Notes under the pieces: generated by a model
The model's input: the letters and a program-made list of their open reading frames with translations, nothing else
Told to the model about the DNA's origin: nothing
Databases searched by the model: none
Translations under genes and position numbers: made by a program
NCBI GenBank assembly: GCA_036257595.1
Contig: DATAFF010000101.1
Location: forward strand, 1 to 46,287
Direction of reading: 5' to 3'
Source: DATAFF01 sp036257595
GTDB lineage: Bacteria > Pseudomonadota > Alphaproteobacteria > Rhizobiales > Aestuariivirgaceae
DNA length: 46,287 nt
In this document: positions 25,978-37,061 of the stretch, one piece after another
Layout: each line of letters opens with the position of its first letter
How positions within the stretch are numbered: the first letter of the stretch is position 1

Positions 25978-27360
25978 ATGACAACTTGGACACCAAATCT
26001 CGATCCCCAGCTCCCCCGTTATCTCGCAATCGCGCAAGCCATTGCTGCAGATCTGGAATCCGGCCGTCTCTCGCCGGGTGACAAGTTACCCACACATCGC
26101 GAGCTTGCATGGCAGCTTGGCGTTACGGTTGGAACCGTCACCCGCGCCTATCAGGAGGCTGAGAGGCGCGGTCTCGTTTCGGGCGAGGTGGGCCGCGGCA
26201 GCTTCCTGCGCGATCCGCTGGCCGGGCGGCGTGCCGCCGTCACCGCTGGCGAGCGCGGTCCGCTCGACCTCCAAGGCGCGGTGCCGCCAAGGGTCTGTAA
26301 TCTCGCCGATTTCGACCAGGCATTGATGCGATTGATGGCCGATCCGCAGCGGCTCGACCATCTCGATTACCCGCCGGTTGCCGGCCTGCCCGAGCATCGC
26401 GACATGGCCCGCTCATGGCTGCGCCGGGCCGGAGTTGATGTTGCGACGAGCCAGGTTGCGCTCACCGCCGGCGCCCAGCATGGGCTCCTCGCCATCCTTG
26501 GCACCGTCGCCCGCGCCGGCGAGACCCTCCTGGTCGAGCCGCTGACCTATCCGACGGTGCAACCGATTGCCCGCCAGCTGGGCTTGCGGCTCGAGCCGCT
26601 TCGGGCCGATGACGAGGGCATTCTCCCTGATTCGCTCGACCATGCGGTCCGCAATGGCCCCGGCCGGATCCTCTATCTCGTCCCGACTCTGCACAATCCG
26701 ACCAGCATCGTGCTGAGCGACGCGCGTCGGCGCGCCATCGCCGCCATTGCCCAGGCCCAGAACCTCACCATCGTCGAGGACGACATCTTTCGCCTGCTTC
26801 TGAGCGAGGCACCGCCGACGCTGCAGTCACTGGCGCCGGAGCGCAGCTGGTACATCAGCAGCCTGTCGAAGACCGTGGCACCCGGTCTGCGAATCGGCTT
26901 CGTCGCCGCCCCGCCGAAACAGGTCGAGAACCTGCTGCGCACCATGTTCGCAACCGGCGGCAGGGCCGTCGGGATCACCGCCCATATCGCTCAAGGCTGG
27001 ATCGAGACCGGCGTCGCCCAGCGCATCCTCGGCAACATCCGCGCCGAGCTCGAATCGCGCCGCGCCGCCGTCCTTCCCACCCTGGAGGGGCTCCAGGTGC
27101 AGTGCACGCCGGGATCGCCATTCGCCTGGGTGACCCTGCCCGACTTCTGGCGGCCGATCGAGTTCGTCTCGGCGGCGCTTGCCATGGGAATCAAGCTCTC
27201 GCCCGGCGATGCCTTTGCTGTCGACCGCTCGGTGCCGTGCAATGGCATGCGGCTCTGTTTTGGCGGCGCCCCCTCGCTGCCGCTCCTGGTCCAGGCCTGC
27301 GAGCAGCTTGCCCGCCTCGCCGCCGAAGAGCCGGTGGCGCATTATCAGGCGATGGCGTGA
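25978..27360 (+). CDS. MocR family regulator (GntR winged helix fused to aminotransferase domain)
   Basis: This 460-residue fusion has a GntR-type DNA-binding domain at 10-75 (YLAIAQAIAADLESGRLSPG, THRELAWQLGVTVGTVTRAY) and a fold-type I aminotransferase domain from about 95 to the end. The latter has PLP-site landmarks TLHNPTS and SSLSKTVAPGLRIG with the cofactor lysine. Such regulators sense PLP or amino-compound adducts. The ATG at 25978 directly follows the consensus promoter. The gene is divergent from DUF1127 and convergent with carA, 12 bases away. Confidence 0.92.
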   Translation: MTTWTPNLDPQLPRYLAIAQAIAADLESGRLSPGDKLPTHRELAWQLGVTVGTVTRAYQEAERRGLVSGEVGRGSFLRDPLAGRRAAVTAGERGPLDLQGAVPPRVCNLADFDQALMRLMADPQRLDHLDYPPVAGLPEHRDMARSWLRRAGVDVATSQVALTAGAQHGLLAILGTVARAGETLLVEPLTYPTVQPIARQLGLRLEPLRADDEGILPDSLDHAVRNGPGRILYLVPTLHNPTSIVLSDARRRAIAAIAQAQNLTIVEDDIFRLLLSEAPPTLQSLAPERSWYISSLSKTVAPGLRIGFVAAPPKQVENLLRTMFATGGRAVGITAHIAQGWIETGVAQRILGNIRAELESRRAAVLPTLEGLQVQCTPGSPFAWVTLPDFWRPIEFVSAALAMGIKLSPGDAFAVDRSVPCNGMRLCFGGAPSLPLLVQACEQLARLAAEEPVAHYQAMA

Positions 27361-27372
27361 ACGCCTCGCGAG

Positions 27373-28614
27373 CTACTCTTTCTTCTCTTTCCCCATCTGG
27401 GCGATGAAGCGCTCGAACAGATAGTGGCTGTCCTGCGGCCCCGGTGATGCCTCGGGATGATATTGCACCGAGAACACCGGTCGGTCCTTGAGCTGAAGCC
27501 CGCAATTCGAGCCGTCGAACAGCGACACATGAGTCTCGACCACAGTGGCGGGCAGGCTCTCGCGATCCACCGCAAACCCATGATTCATCGAGGTGATCTC
27601 GACCTTGCCAGTGGTGAAGTCCTTCACCGGATGGTTGGCGCCATGATGGCCCTGATGCATCTTCATCGTCTTGCCGCCGAGCGCGATGGCCAGCATCTGG
27701 TGGCCGAGGCAGATCCCGAACACCGGCTTGCCCGATTCGACGAGCTTGACGATCTCGGGCACCGCATACTCCCCGGTTGCCGCCGGATCGCCGGGCCCGT
27801 TCGACAGGAACACGCCATCGGGGTCCATTGCCAGAATGTCCTCCGCCGCCGTGGTCGCCGGCACGATGGTGACCCGGCAGCCGGTGGCCGCGAGACACCG
27901 GAGAATGTTGCGCTTGAGCCCATAGTCGACGGCGACCACATGGTAGCGCGGCGTCTGCTGCCGGCCGTAGCCCTGCTGCCAGTCCCAGCGGGTCTCGTCC
28001 CATTCATAGCGTTGCGCCGATGACACTTCGATTGCGAGATCCATGCCCTCGAGGCCGGGCCAGCCTTGCGCCTCCGCCGTGAGCCTGCCGATATCGAAGA
28101 CGCCGGCCGGATTGTGGGCGATGACGCCGTTCGGCATCCCCTTGTTGCGGATATGCGCGGTCAGCGCCCGCGTGTCGATCCCGCCGAGCCCGATGATGCC
28201 GCGCACCTTGAGCCATTGGCTGAAGTGGCGGGTGGCCCGGTAATTCGACGGCTCGGACGGCGAGGCCCGGACGATGCAACCTCTGACACCCGATGACGAG
28301 GCGAGATTCGAGGTCTCGATATCCTCCTCATTCGTCCCGGTGTTACCAATATGTGGAAAGGTGAAGGTGATGATTTGGCCGGCATAGGACGGGTCGGTCA
28401 ATATCTCCTGATAGCCGGTCATGGCGGTGTTGAAGCAGACCTCGCCAACGGCGCTGCCCTCGGCACCAAATCCCCGGCCTTCGATGACCGTGCCATCGTT
28501 GAGGACGAGCAGCGCCGTCGGGCGCTCCTTAGTCCATCCGCCATGGACACGCTCGCGCGAACCTGACTGCCGCACTGCGCGTTGTAGCGGCAGGGCATTG
28601 CTGGTGGAGGTCAT
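27373..28614 (-). CDS. carA: Carbamoyl-phosphate synthase small subunit
   Basis: CarA hydrolyses glutamine and hands the ammonia to CarB. The 413-residue protein has the CarA N-terminal domain (LVLNDGTVIEGRGFG, then FNTAMTGYQEILTDPSYAGQ) and a C-terminal class I glutamine amidotransferase domain. The nucleophile Cys lies in GICLGHQML and the His/Glu pair in QYHPEASPGP. The ATG at 28614 is chosen because AAGGAG lies upstream, although the spacing (about 12 bases) is long. It is a little longer than typical, with about 30 extra residues before the conserved domain. It is divergent from the DUF2937 gene; carB is 24 kb away. Confidence 0.96.
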   Translation of the reverse strand: MTSTSNALPLQRAVRQSGSRERVHGGWTKERPTALLVLNDGTVIEGRGFGAEGSAVGEVCFNTAMTGYQEILTDPSYAGQIITFTFPHIGNTGTNEEDIETSNLASSSGVRGCIVRASPSEPSNYRATRHFSQWLKVRGIIGLGGIDTRALTAHIRNKGMPNGVIAHNPAGVFDIGRLTAEAQGWPGLEGMDLAIEVSSAQRYEWDETRWDWQQGYGRQQTPRYHVVAVDYGLKRNILRCLAATGCRVTIVPATTAAEDILAMDPDGVFLSNGPGDPAATGEYAVPEIVKLVESGKPVFGICLGHQMLAIALGGKTMKMHQGHHGANHPVKDFTTGKVEITSMNHGFAVDRESLPATVVETHVSLFDGSNCGLQLKDRPVFSVQYHPEASPGPQDSHYLFERFIAQMGKEKKE

Positions 28615-28757
28615 GGGGCTGGGATGCTCCTTCGCCGAGCCGGGTGGGTGGCCCGGGCGAGGCCGACGTAAAGCATGGGCTCGGCGGAGCGTCAACCCGC
28701 CGTCAACAGCCCGGGGCGGTGTTCTCCAGGATCGGGGCGAAGGAGGTCAGGACGAGC

Positions 28758-29255
28758 ATGCGCATAGTTTCGATCTTTCCGGTGTTGCTGGGGCTTATCG
28801 GCGGTGCGCTCGGCAGCCAGCTGCCGGAATTCTCTCAACAATATCGCCAGCGGCTCGGCGGGGCGCTCGGCGAGATCGAGCGCATCGTGACCGAGTTCGA
28901 TCGCGACGCCACAGGCAGCGGCCTGTCGCGCGACCAGGCCCTTGCCCAATATGCGACGGCCAACAACGAGTTCCTCAATGCCCAGGGCAAGTCCGTGACG
29001 GCGACCCTGGCGCGGCGCGACAAGCTGCAGAAGCAGAGCGAGGCCATCGAGCAGGCGCCGCCGCTGATGCGGCCGTTCGAGGTCATGCGCTCGCCCGACC
29101 CGTCCATCATGGATGGTGCTTGGAAGCAGTTCGAGCCGGCGATACCAGTGACCGCGCCGGGGCTCGTCTGGGGTGGGCTGTCGGCTTTCGTGTGCTGGCT
29201 TTTCGGCTCGATCGTGATATTGCCGTTCTCCCGCCGCCGGTATCTTCGGGCCTGA
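28758..29255 (+). CDS. DUF2937 family membrane protein
   Basis: This 165-residue protein has a hydrophobic N-terminus (MRIVSIFPVLLGLIGGALGS) followed by the DUF2937 hallmark QLPEFSQQYRQRLGGALGEI. A long helical middle part comes next, then a C-terminal membrane segment (APGLVWGGLSAFVCWLFGSIVI). Function is unknown. AGGAGG lies upstream of the ATG at 28758, with AGGA at closer spacing. It is divergent from carA and 34 bases upstream of yqeY. Confidence 0.85.
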   Translation: MRIVSIFPVLLGLIGGALGSQLPEFSQQYRQRLGGALGEIERIVTEFDRDATGSGLSRDQALAQYATANNEFLNAQGKSVTATLARRDKLQKQSEAIEQAPPLMRPFEVMRSPDPSIMDGAWKQFEPAIPVTAPGLVWGGLSAFVCWLFGSIVILPFSRRRYLRA

Positions 29256-29289
29256 ATTTTGGCGACGAATCACTGAATGAGGTTGTGCG

Positions 29290-29751
29290 ATGTCCCTCCG
29301 TCAAAGGCTGAATGACGAGCTGAAGCAGGCGATGAAGGCCGCCGACAGGTTGAAAGTTTCGACGCTGCGCCTCATCAACGCCGCCATCAAGGAACGCGAC
29401 ATCGAGAGCCGCACCGCGGGACCGGACAAGGGGGTCGGCGACCCCCAGATTCTCGAGGTGCTGAACAAGATGATCAAGCAGCGCCAGGATTCGCTCGCCG
29501 CCTATGAGCAGGCCGGCCGTCAGGATCTGGCCGAGCAGGAGCGGGGCGAGATCGCGATCATCCGCTCCTACATGCCCGAGCCGCTTAGGCCCGATGAGAC
29601 CAAGGCCGCGATCGACGAGGCGATTGCCGCGACCAAGGCCGCAAGCGTCAAGGACATGGGCAAGGTTATCGCGCATCTGAAGGAGCGCTACACCGGCCGC
29701 ATGGACTTCGCGAGCGTCGGGCCGGCGGTCAGGGCGAAGCTCCAGGGCTGA
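29290..29751 (+). CDS. yqeY: GatB/YqeY domain-containing protein
   Basis: This 153-residue all-helical protein is related to the tail domain of the tRNA-dependent amidotransferase subunit GatB. Signatures are LRLINAAIKERDIE, RQDSLAAYEQAGRQDLAEQE and YMPEPL. It probably binds tRNA or assists amino-acid metabolism; the exact role is not settled. GAGG lies eight bases before the ATG. It is seven bases upstream of dnaG, and the yqeY-dnaG-rpoD order is conserved in many alphaproteobacteria. Confidence 0.92.
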   Translation: MSLRQRLNDELKQAMKAADRLKVSTLRLINAAIKERDIESRTAGPDKGVGDPQILEVLNKMIKQRQDSLAAYEQAGRQDLAEQERGEIAIIRSYMPEPLRPDETKAAIDEAIAATKAASVKDMGKVIAHLKERYTGRMDFASVGPAVRAKLQG

Positions 29752-29758
29752 TGCCGCG

Positions 29759-31651
29759 ATGAAATTTCCGCCCTCCTTCCTCGACGCGATCCGCTCCCGG
29801 GTCAATATCTCGGCCGTCGTGTCGCGCAGCGTCCAATGGGATCGCCGCAAATCCCTCCCCGCGCGCGGCGACTTCTGGGCCTGCTGTCCATTTCATTCCG
29901 AGAAGACCGCGTCCTTCCACGCCGACGACCGCAAGGGCCGCTACCATTGCTTCGGCTGCAAGGCTTCGGGCGACATCTTCACCTTCCTGGTCGAGAAGGA
30001 GGGCCTGTCGTTTCCCGAGGCGGTCGAGCGGCTGGCCGCCGAAGCCGGCCTCCAAATGCCCCAGATCACGCCGGAGGAGGCGGCACGCGAGCGCCGCCGC
30101 GCGAGCCTTTACGAGGTCATGGACCACGCCGTCCGGTTCTTTGCCGATCAGCTTCAGGCAACGGTCGGCGCCAAGGCCCGCGGCTACCTCGCCGATCGCG
30201 GCCTGCCGATGGCAGTGAGCCAGGAGTTCGGCCTCGGCTATGCGCCTGCCGGGCGCTACGAGCTCCGCACCCATCTTGCCGGCCTCGGCATCGAGCTCGA
30301 TCAGATGGTCGAGGCCGGGCTGGTCGTCACCGGCGATGAGATCGCCGTGCCCCGCGACCGCTTCCGCGATCGCCTGATCTTTCCCATTCGCGACGGCCGC
30401 GGCCGGGTGATCGCCTTTGGCGGCCGTGCCCTCGCCGCCGATGTCCAGCCGAAATATCTGAACTCGCCCGAGACTCCGCTCTTTCACAAGGGCGAGGTCC
30501 TCTACAATCTCGACAAGGCGCGCAAATTCGCCGCCGACCGCAGCCGCATCATCGCCGTCGAGGGCTATATGGACGTCATCGCCATGTGCCGCGGCGGCTT
30601 CCCCGAGACTGTGGCGCCGCTCGGCACCGCGCTGACCGCCATGCAGCTCGCCCTCCTGTGGAGGATCGCCCCCGAGCCGGTTCTCTGCTTCGACGGCGAC
30701 AAGGCCGGCATGGCCGCCGCCCACCGCGCGGTCGACCTGGCACTGCCGCTGCTTGTCCCCGGTCAGTCGCTGAGAATCGCCCTGCTGCCCGAGGGACAGG
30801 ATCCCGACGACCTGCTGCGTGCCGGCGGCGGGCAGGCTCTCGCCGCCGCCATCGAGGCTGCCGAACCCCTGTCCGAGGTGCTGTGGCGACGCGCCCTTGA
30901 TGCCAATGACCGTTTGACCCCGGAGCGCAAGGCCCGTTTCGAGACCGAGCTGCTCGCCCAATGCGCCGGCATCGCCGATCAGACGGTGCGCACCCACTAT
31001 CTTGCCGACATGCGTCGCCGGCTGAGGGAACTCTGGTATCAGGCCCCGTCCCCTGACCGCCGGACGGGCCGCCGGCTGCGCTTTCCCGTGCAAAGCGAGG
31101 TGTCGCGCGAGCTCAAGACGATGGTCGGCGCCGGGTCGGATGCTGCCCGTCAGCGCCGCGAAGGGACCATCATCCTGGCAATGATCAACCACCCTGAGCT
31201 GATTTCGAGCCATCTTGACACGCTCTGCGAGCTGGAGCTTGACGTGCCCGAACTTGACTCGATGCGCCGGCAAATCATAGATATCGCCGCCTTGCATGAG
31301 GGGCTTGACGGGCGGAGGCTCCGTGACCACCTCTCCGCAAGGGGTTACGGGGCGGCAATCGTCCGCATAGAGGCTCAAGCGAGCCGGCTGAACAGCTGGT
31401 TCGTGCTTCCCGATGCAGCGTTGGCTGACGCCGAAACGGGATTGAGCCAGATGCTGGCGCTCTACCGCAAAACGGTCACTCTGGAACGGGAGTTGAAGAT
31501 CGCGGAGCGGGTGTTGGCAGAGGACACGACGGAAGGGAATCTCCGCCGCCTCAATGACATTCGCGAAGAGCTACGTTCGACGATCGGGACCGAGGTCGCG
31601 GTCGAAGGCTTCGGGGCAGCCTCCGGGCGGTTTCAGAGGCCTGTCACATAG
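29759..31651 (+). CDS. dnaG: DNA primase
   Basis: DnaG makes the RNA primers for DNA replication. The 630-residue product has the CHC2 zinc finger (Cys43, His46, Cys64, Cys67; CPFHSEK and YHCFGCKASGD) and the RNA-polymerase core with the Toprim fold. Toprim landmarks are VEGYMDVIAM near residue 266 and FDGDKAG near 310. A C-terminal helicase-binding region begins at about residue 430. The start lies seven bases after yqeY, suggesting coupling; its own ribosome-binding site is weak. Confidence 0.96.
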   Translation: MKFPPSFLDAIRSRVNISAVVSRSVQWDRRKSLPARGDFWACCPFHSEKTASFHADDRKGRYHCFGCKASGDIFTFLVEKEGLSFPEAVERLAAEAGLQMPQITPEEAARERRRASLYEVMDHAVRFFADQLQATVGAKARGYLADRGLPMAVSQEFGLGYAPAGRYELRTHLAGLGIELDQMVEAGLVVTGDEIAVPRDRFRDRLIFPIRDGRGRVIAFGGRALAADVQPKYLNSPETPLFHKGEVLYNLDKARKFAADRSRIIAVEGYMDVIAMCRGGFPETVAPLGTALTAMQLALLWRIAPEPVLCFDGDKAGMAAAHRAVDLALPLLVPGQSLRIALLPEGQDPDDLLRAGGGQALAAAIEAAEPLSEVLWRRALDANDRLTPERKARFETELLAQCAGIADQTVRTHYLADMRRRLRELWYQAPSPDRRTGRRLRFPVQSEVSRELKTMVGAGSDAARQRREGTIILAMINHPELISSHLDTLCELELDVPELDSMRRQIIDIAALHEGLDGRRLRDHLSARGYGAAIVRIEAQASRLNSWFVLPDAALADAETGLSQMLALYRKTVTLERELKIAERVLAEDTTEGNLRRLNDIREELRSTIGTEVAVEGFGAASGRFQRPVT

Positions 31652-31657
31652 TTTGAC

Positions 31658-31688
31658 TGATCGCGGCGGCGATCACCGAAGGTGATCG
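31658..31688 (+). promoter_or_regulatory. Two mutually exclusive hairpins between dnaG and rpoD
   Basis: TGATCGC/GCGATCA (31658-31675, loop GGCG) and CGATCACC/GGTGATCG (31670-31688, loop GAA) share the bases CGATCA, so only one can form at a time. They lie just after the dnaG stop. No T-run follows, so classical termination is unlikely; RNA processing or attenuation is possible. Confidence 0.4.
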
Positions 31689-31816
31689 GCGGTCCGCGCA
31701 TTTACCGTTAGGCTGGGGTTAACGGGACGCTTCTATCCCTGTGCGGGGGCATGGAAAAGACCGAATCGTGGTGTTTCGCCACCGGTTGGACGTCGAGAAT
31801 GAGGATTTGAAACACG

Positions 31817-33897
<2,081 letters not shown>

Positions 33898-33898
<1 letters not shown>

Positions 33899-33972
33899 AG
33901 GCAGTCGTCAGTAGGCAGTAGGCAGTGAGTGGAGATCGTCCCGACTGCCTACTGCCTAATGCCTACTGCCTT
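33898..33972. repeat. Heptad-repeat hairpin (CTGCCTA units) at the rpoD stop
   Basis: The left arm (33898-33926) has AGTAGGC units and the right arm (33944-33972) has four heptads: CTGCCTA, CTGCCTA, ATGCCTA, CTGCCTT. The arms pair imperfectly over about 29 bp, with a 17-base loop. The array begins on the last base of the rpoD stop codon. The right arm shares 27 consecutive bases with the array at 44754-44802. Confidence 0.85.
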
Positions 33973-34112
33973 CGCTTTTACACAAATTGGCCACTCAACT
34001 GTGGCGGCAGTCAGTTAGCAGGGGAACGGTTTTCATCCAAGGTTGGAAGCCTGCATGTCATGTGCTAGGCAGGCCGAAAGACGGTTTGCCTGAGCGTATC
34101 AATGGAGCGGAA

Positions 34113-34502
34113 ATGCCAATGGCCTTAATCTCAATGCGCGCAAAAGTGGTTGCCTTCGGCTTGCTCGCCTTGTTCGTGGGTGCGCTGCCCGCCAGCGCCG
34201 ACAGTATTTATGACGCCAAGGTGGAGCAGAAGCTCACCGATCTCAACCCCGACCAGAAGGCAAAGGTCTCGGCCATTACCAAGCAGACCGCGTCCGAGAT
34301 GAATGCCGTCTTCAAGAAATATGGCATCGATCCCGATGCCACCCCGAATTTCGACCAGCTTCAAAAGGCGGGCGAGGAGCTTCAGGCGGTTGCTCGGCGC
34401 GAGAAAGCCCAGATGAAGACCGTCCTGTCGAAGAAGCAGCTCAAGCAATATGACAAGATCATCGCCGATACCGGGGCGCGGGTGCGCAAGGCGGCGAAAT
34501 AG
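34113..34502 (+). CDS. Periplasmic helical hypothetical protein
   Basis: This 129-residue protein has a signal peptide (VVAFGLLALFVGALPASA, cleavage before DSIYD). The mature part is highly charged and helical, with paired LNPDQKAKV and LSKKQLKQYDKI segments. These resemble the LTxxQ-like repeats of Spy/CpxP-type periplasmic proteins, though I cannot claim membership. GGAG lies five bases before the ATG at 34113. It is convergent with the SIMPL gene. Confidence 0.7.
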   Translation: MPMALISMRAKVVAFGLLALFVGALPASADSIYDAKVEQKLTDLNPDQKAKVSAITKQTASEMNAVFKKYGIDPDATPNFDQLQKAGEELQAVARREKAQMKTVLSKKQLKQYDKIIADTGARVRKAAK

Positions 34503-34529
34503 GTCTGGCCGAATGCCGTGACCGCCGCG

Positions 34530-34568
34530 GCGACGCGCGCTGGTGGGTGAGCCGCTCGAGCGCGTCGC
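34530..34568. terminator. Hairpin between convergent genes 34502 and 34571
   Basis: GCGACGCGC (34530-34538) and GCGCGTCGC (34560-34568) form a 9-bp stem around a 21-base loop in the 68-base gap between two convergent stops. It has no T-run. Confidence 0.4.
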
Positions 34569-34570
34569 GC

Positions 34571-35284
34571 CTATTTGATCTCCCAGACGATCGTCACCCG
34601 TGACTGGATGACCGACTCGCCCGCCGCGATCGGCACCGGCGACGCCGCCTCGGCGCGCATCTGCTTGGCATAGATCGGAACCGGCGGCGTGATCGTCCCG
34701 CTCTCGCTGATGGTCTGGATCGCCCCGAGCTGAACGCCCGATGCGGCGGCGAAGACACCGGCCTTGTGCCTGGCATCGGCCACCGCCCTGACCCGCGCCT
34801 CATCCTCATATTGCTCGGGACTGGCAAAGGAGAAGGCGACCGACGAGATCTGGTTCGAGCCGACCCGCACGATGTCGTCGAGGAGCCCGCCGAGCTTCGG
34901 CAGGTCGCGCACCGTCACGGCGAGCTGGTTGGACACCTCATAGCCGGTGATTTTGGGCGGACCCTGGTTGTTCGGCCCGTAATCATAGCGCGGCGAAATC
35001 TGGAAGTTCGAGGTCTGGATGTCGGTCTCGGCGATCTTCATCGACCTGAGCGTCGCCAGGATCTGGTTCATCGCCTGCGAATTGGCGTTGAGCGCCTCGC
35101 CCGCGGTCCCGCCCTGCTGCACCACCCCGACCATGATCGTCGCCATGTCGGGGCGAGCGCGCACCTCTCCGAGGCCGTCGATCGCCATGGTCCGGATCGG
35201 CGGCTGCGCCTGTTGCGCCCACGCCGGGGCGGCGACATGCGACGCCAATGGCAACAAGAGGACAATGGCCAGCAACATGCGCAT
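34571..35284 (-). CDS. SIMPL domain-containing periplasmic protein (DUF541)
   Basis: This 237-residue protein has a signal peptide (MRMLLAIVLLLPLASHVAAPAWAQ) and then the SIMPL domain: IDGLGEVRARPDMATIMVGV, an oligomerisation segment IQTSNFQISPRYDY, and a C-terminal SVIQSRVTIVWEI. Relatives form ring-like periplasmic assemblies and some affect oxidative-stress resistance; the exact role here is unknown. A second ATG two codons inside is possible as the start. Confidence 0.88.
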   Translation of the reverse strand: MRMLLAIVLLLPLASHVAAPAWAQQAQPPIRTMAIDGLGEVRARPDMATIMVGVVQQGGTAGEALNANSQAMNQILATLRSMKIAETDIQTSNFQISPRYDYGPNNQGPPKITGYEVSNQLAVTVRDLPKLGGLLDDIVRVGSNQISSVAFSFASPEQYEDEARVRAVADARHKAGVFAAASGVQLGAIQTISESGTITPPVPIYAKQMRAEAASPVPIAAGESVIQSRVTIVWEIK

Positions 35285-35420
35285 GGAAGATCACCCGGCT
35301 CGGGAAGGAACTGTTCCAAGGGGTCCCATATACCGAACCGGATCGCGATCAACAATGCCGGGGCGGACGATCTCCCTCGGTTGAGAGGCTTAAGCCCTTC
35401 GGCTATATGATTCCGCGGTG

Positions 35421-35497
35421 GGGCCTGTAGCTCAATTGGTTAGAGCCGGCGGCTCATAACCGCTTGGTTGCAGGTTCGAGTCCTGCCGGGCCCACCA
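35421..35497 (+). tRNA. tRNA with CAT anticodon, best read as tRNA-Ile2 (lysidine type)
   Basis: This is a 77-base cloverleaf with encoded CCA. The acceptor arms are GGGCCTG and CGGGCCC, the D-arm includes AGCTCAATTGGTTAGAGC, the anticodon loop is CTCATAA (CAT at 35455-35457), and the T-arm includes GGTTCGAGTCC. The CAT anticodon fits Met or the lysidine-modified Ile2. The acceptor pairs C4-G69 and C5-G68 are the recognition pairs for TilS, whereas elongator tRNA-Met has non-CG pairs there. I therefore favour isoleucine (AUA decoding). Confidence 0.9.
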
Positions 35498-35582
35498 TAT
35501 GGCTCGAACTCAGAGGCCATCGCCAATGGCGCGGCCTGCGAGTTAGCCACTTCCGGCTGGTGAGCGCACCTCCGCGCCAGAT

Positions 35583-37061
35583 TTACCGGACATGCTCCAT
35601 GGCGAACTCCTCTTCCGGCGAAAGGATCATCCGATGCCGGGCAAAAAGCGCGAAATAGAGGATGCCGATCACGAACCAGCAGGCGACCGCGAGGACGCCA
35701 ATCCGATAGACGGGGTCGGAGAGCTGGTAATAGACCGTCACCAATCCGATGATGATCGTCACCACGGCGCCCGGAACACCGAGCGGGCTGACATAGGGCC
35801 GCTCGATATTCGGTAAGTTGCGGCGAAGCATGATGAAGGACAATGCCTGGAGGATATAGGAGAACATGGCGCCGAACACGGCCATGTTCAGAAGCGTGCC
35901 GCCGATGATGGCGGAACCCTTCTCGGAACCCACGCCGAACCAGACGGCGAACATCACCGCAAGAGCGACCAGCGCACCGACGATCATCGCGATATGGGGC
36001 GTCTTGTAGCCGCCATGCGTTACTGACAACCCCGTTGGGAAATATCCGGCCCGCGACAACGAGTAGATCTGCCGGCCCTTGGCGTAAATGATCGTGTGGA
36101 AGCTCGCGATCAGACCGATCACCGCTATGAATGCAAGGATCTTCGCGGCGCTGCCCCCGTAAATGGCGCGGAACCCGTCGAGCAGCGGCTCGCCAGACTT
36201 GCCGAGCGCAAACGAACCGACGCCGATCACCGCAGGGTTCAGCCAAACGATCATGCCGGCGGAAATGATCAGTGTAAGCATTCCAAGGATGATCCCCTTG
36301 GGCATGTCGCGCTTTGGATCGATCGACTCCTCAGCTGCAAGCGGCAGCTGTTCGATGGCCAGGAACAGCCACACGGCAAAAGGCAGCGTGGCGAGAACGC
36401 CATGAATGCCGAATGGAAGATATGGACCGTTGCCTTCAGGAAGCTCCGTGCCGTCGGGCGCGATATTCAACGCCCAGCGGTTGAAATCGAGATGCGGAAT
36501 TGCGCTGAACCAGAAAATGATCAGGACGGCAAGTGCAGCCAGCGTAACCACGAGCGTGACCCGGAATGAAAGCTCTACTCCCACGATGTTGAGGGCGAGG
36601 AACACGGCATACATCAAGACCCACCAAATGGGCTGAAAGCTTGCTGGCGTCTCAAAGATGCCTCCCATATAGGAGCCGATGAAGAACACGATCACCGCCG
36701 GCGTAAGAACGTATTCGACGTTCTCGCAGAGACCCGTGATGAAACCGCCCCAGGGGCCCATCGCCGAACGGGCGAAGGAATAGGCCGCGCCGGTGTGCGG
36801 AAGTGCAGGAGCCATCTCGGCGATGCAAAACACGAGACCAATATACATGATCATGATGATGATGCCCGCGACCATCATGCCGCCCCATCCGCCGGTGGCG
36901 AGCCCGAGATTCCATCCGGAATAGTGGCCCGATATGACGGCGCCGACGCCTAGCGCCCATAAGGACCAAACTCCGGCATAACGCCGGAAGCCCCGCTGCT
37001 CGAAATAGGCCGCCTCCACCTTCTGGTAGACCACACCACCGGCACCCATCTTGTCCGCCAT
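35583..37061 (-). CDS. APC family permease, ethanolamine permease type
   Basis: This 492-residue inner-membrane transporter of the amino acid-polyamine-organocation family has about 12 membrane segments. The N-terminal VGAVISGHYSGWNLGL and the following GWGGMMVAG resemble the ethanolamine permease subfamily. The family block PFAVWLFLAIEQLPLAAEE (ligand-site helix 6 region) is present. GGAGG lies about six bases before the ATG. No ethanolamine ammonia-lyase genes are nearby, so the substrate remains a suggestion; a related small amine or amino acid is possible. Confidence 0.88.
   Translation of the reverse strand: MADKMGAGGVVYQKVEAAYFEQRGFRRYAGVWSLWALGVGAVISGHYSGWNLGLATGGWGGMMVAGIIIMIMYIGLVFCIAEMAPALPHTGAAYSFARSAMGPWGGFITGLCENVEYVLTPAVIVFFIGSYMGGIFETPASFQPIWWVLMYAVFLALNIVGVELSFRVTLVVTLAALAVLIIFWFSAIPHLDFNRWALNIAPDGTELPEGNGPYLPFGIHGVLATLPFAVWLFLAIEQLPLAAEESIDPKRDMPKGIILGMLTLIISAGMIVWLNPAVIGVGSFALGKSGEPLLDGFRAIYGGSAAKILAFIAVIGLIASFHTIIYAKGRQIYSLSRAGYFPTGLSVTHGGYKTPHIAMIVGALVALAVMFAVWFGVGSEKGSAIIGGTLLNMAVFGAMFSYILQALSFIMLRRNLPNIERPYVSPLGVPGAVVTIIIGLVTVYYQLSDPVYRIGVLAVACWFVIGILYFALFARHRMILSPEEEFAMEHVR

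Noticed and set aside
29729..31378. Long minus-strand open frame opposite dnaG
   Set aside because: It is antisense to dnaG with shadow-type composition and no start signals.
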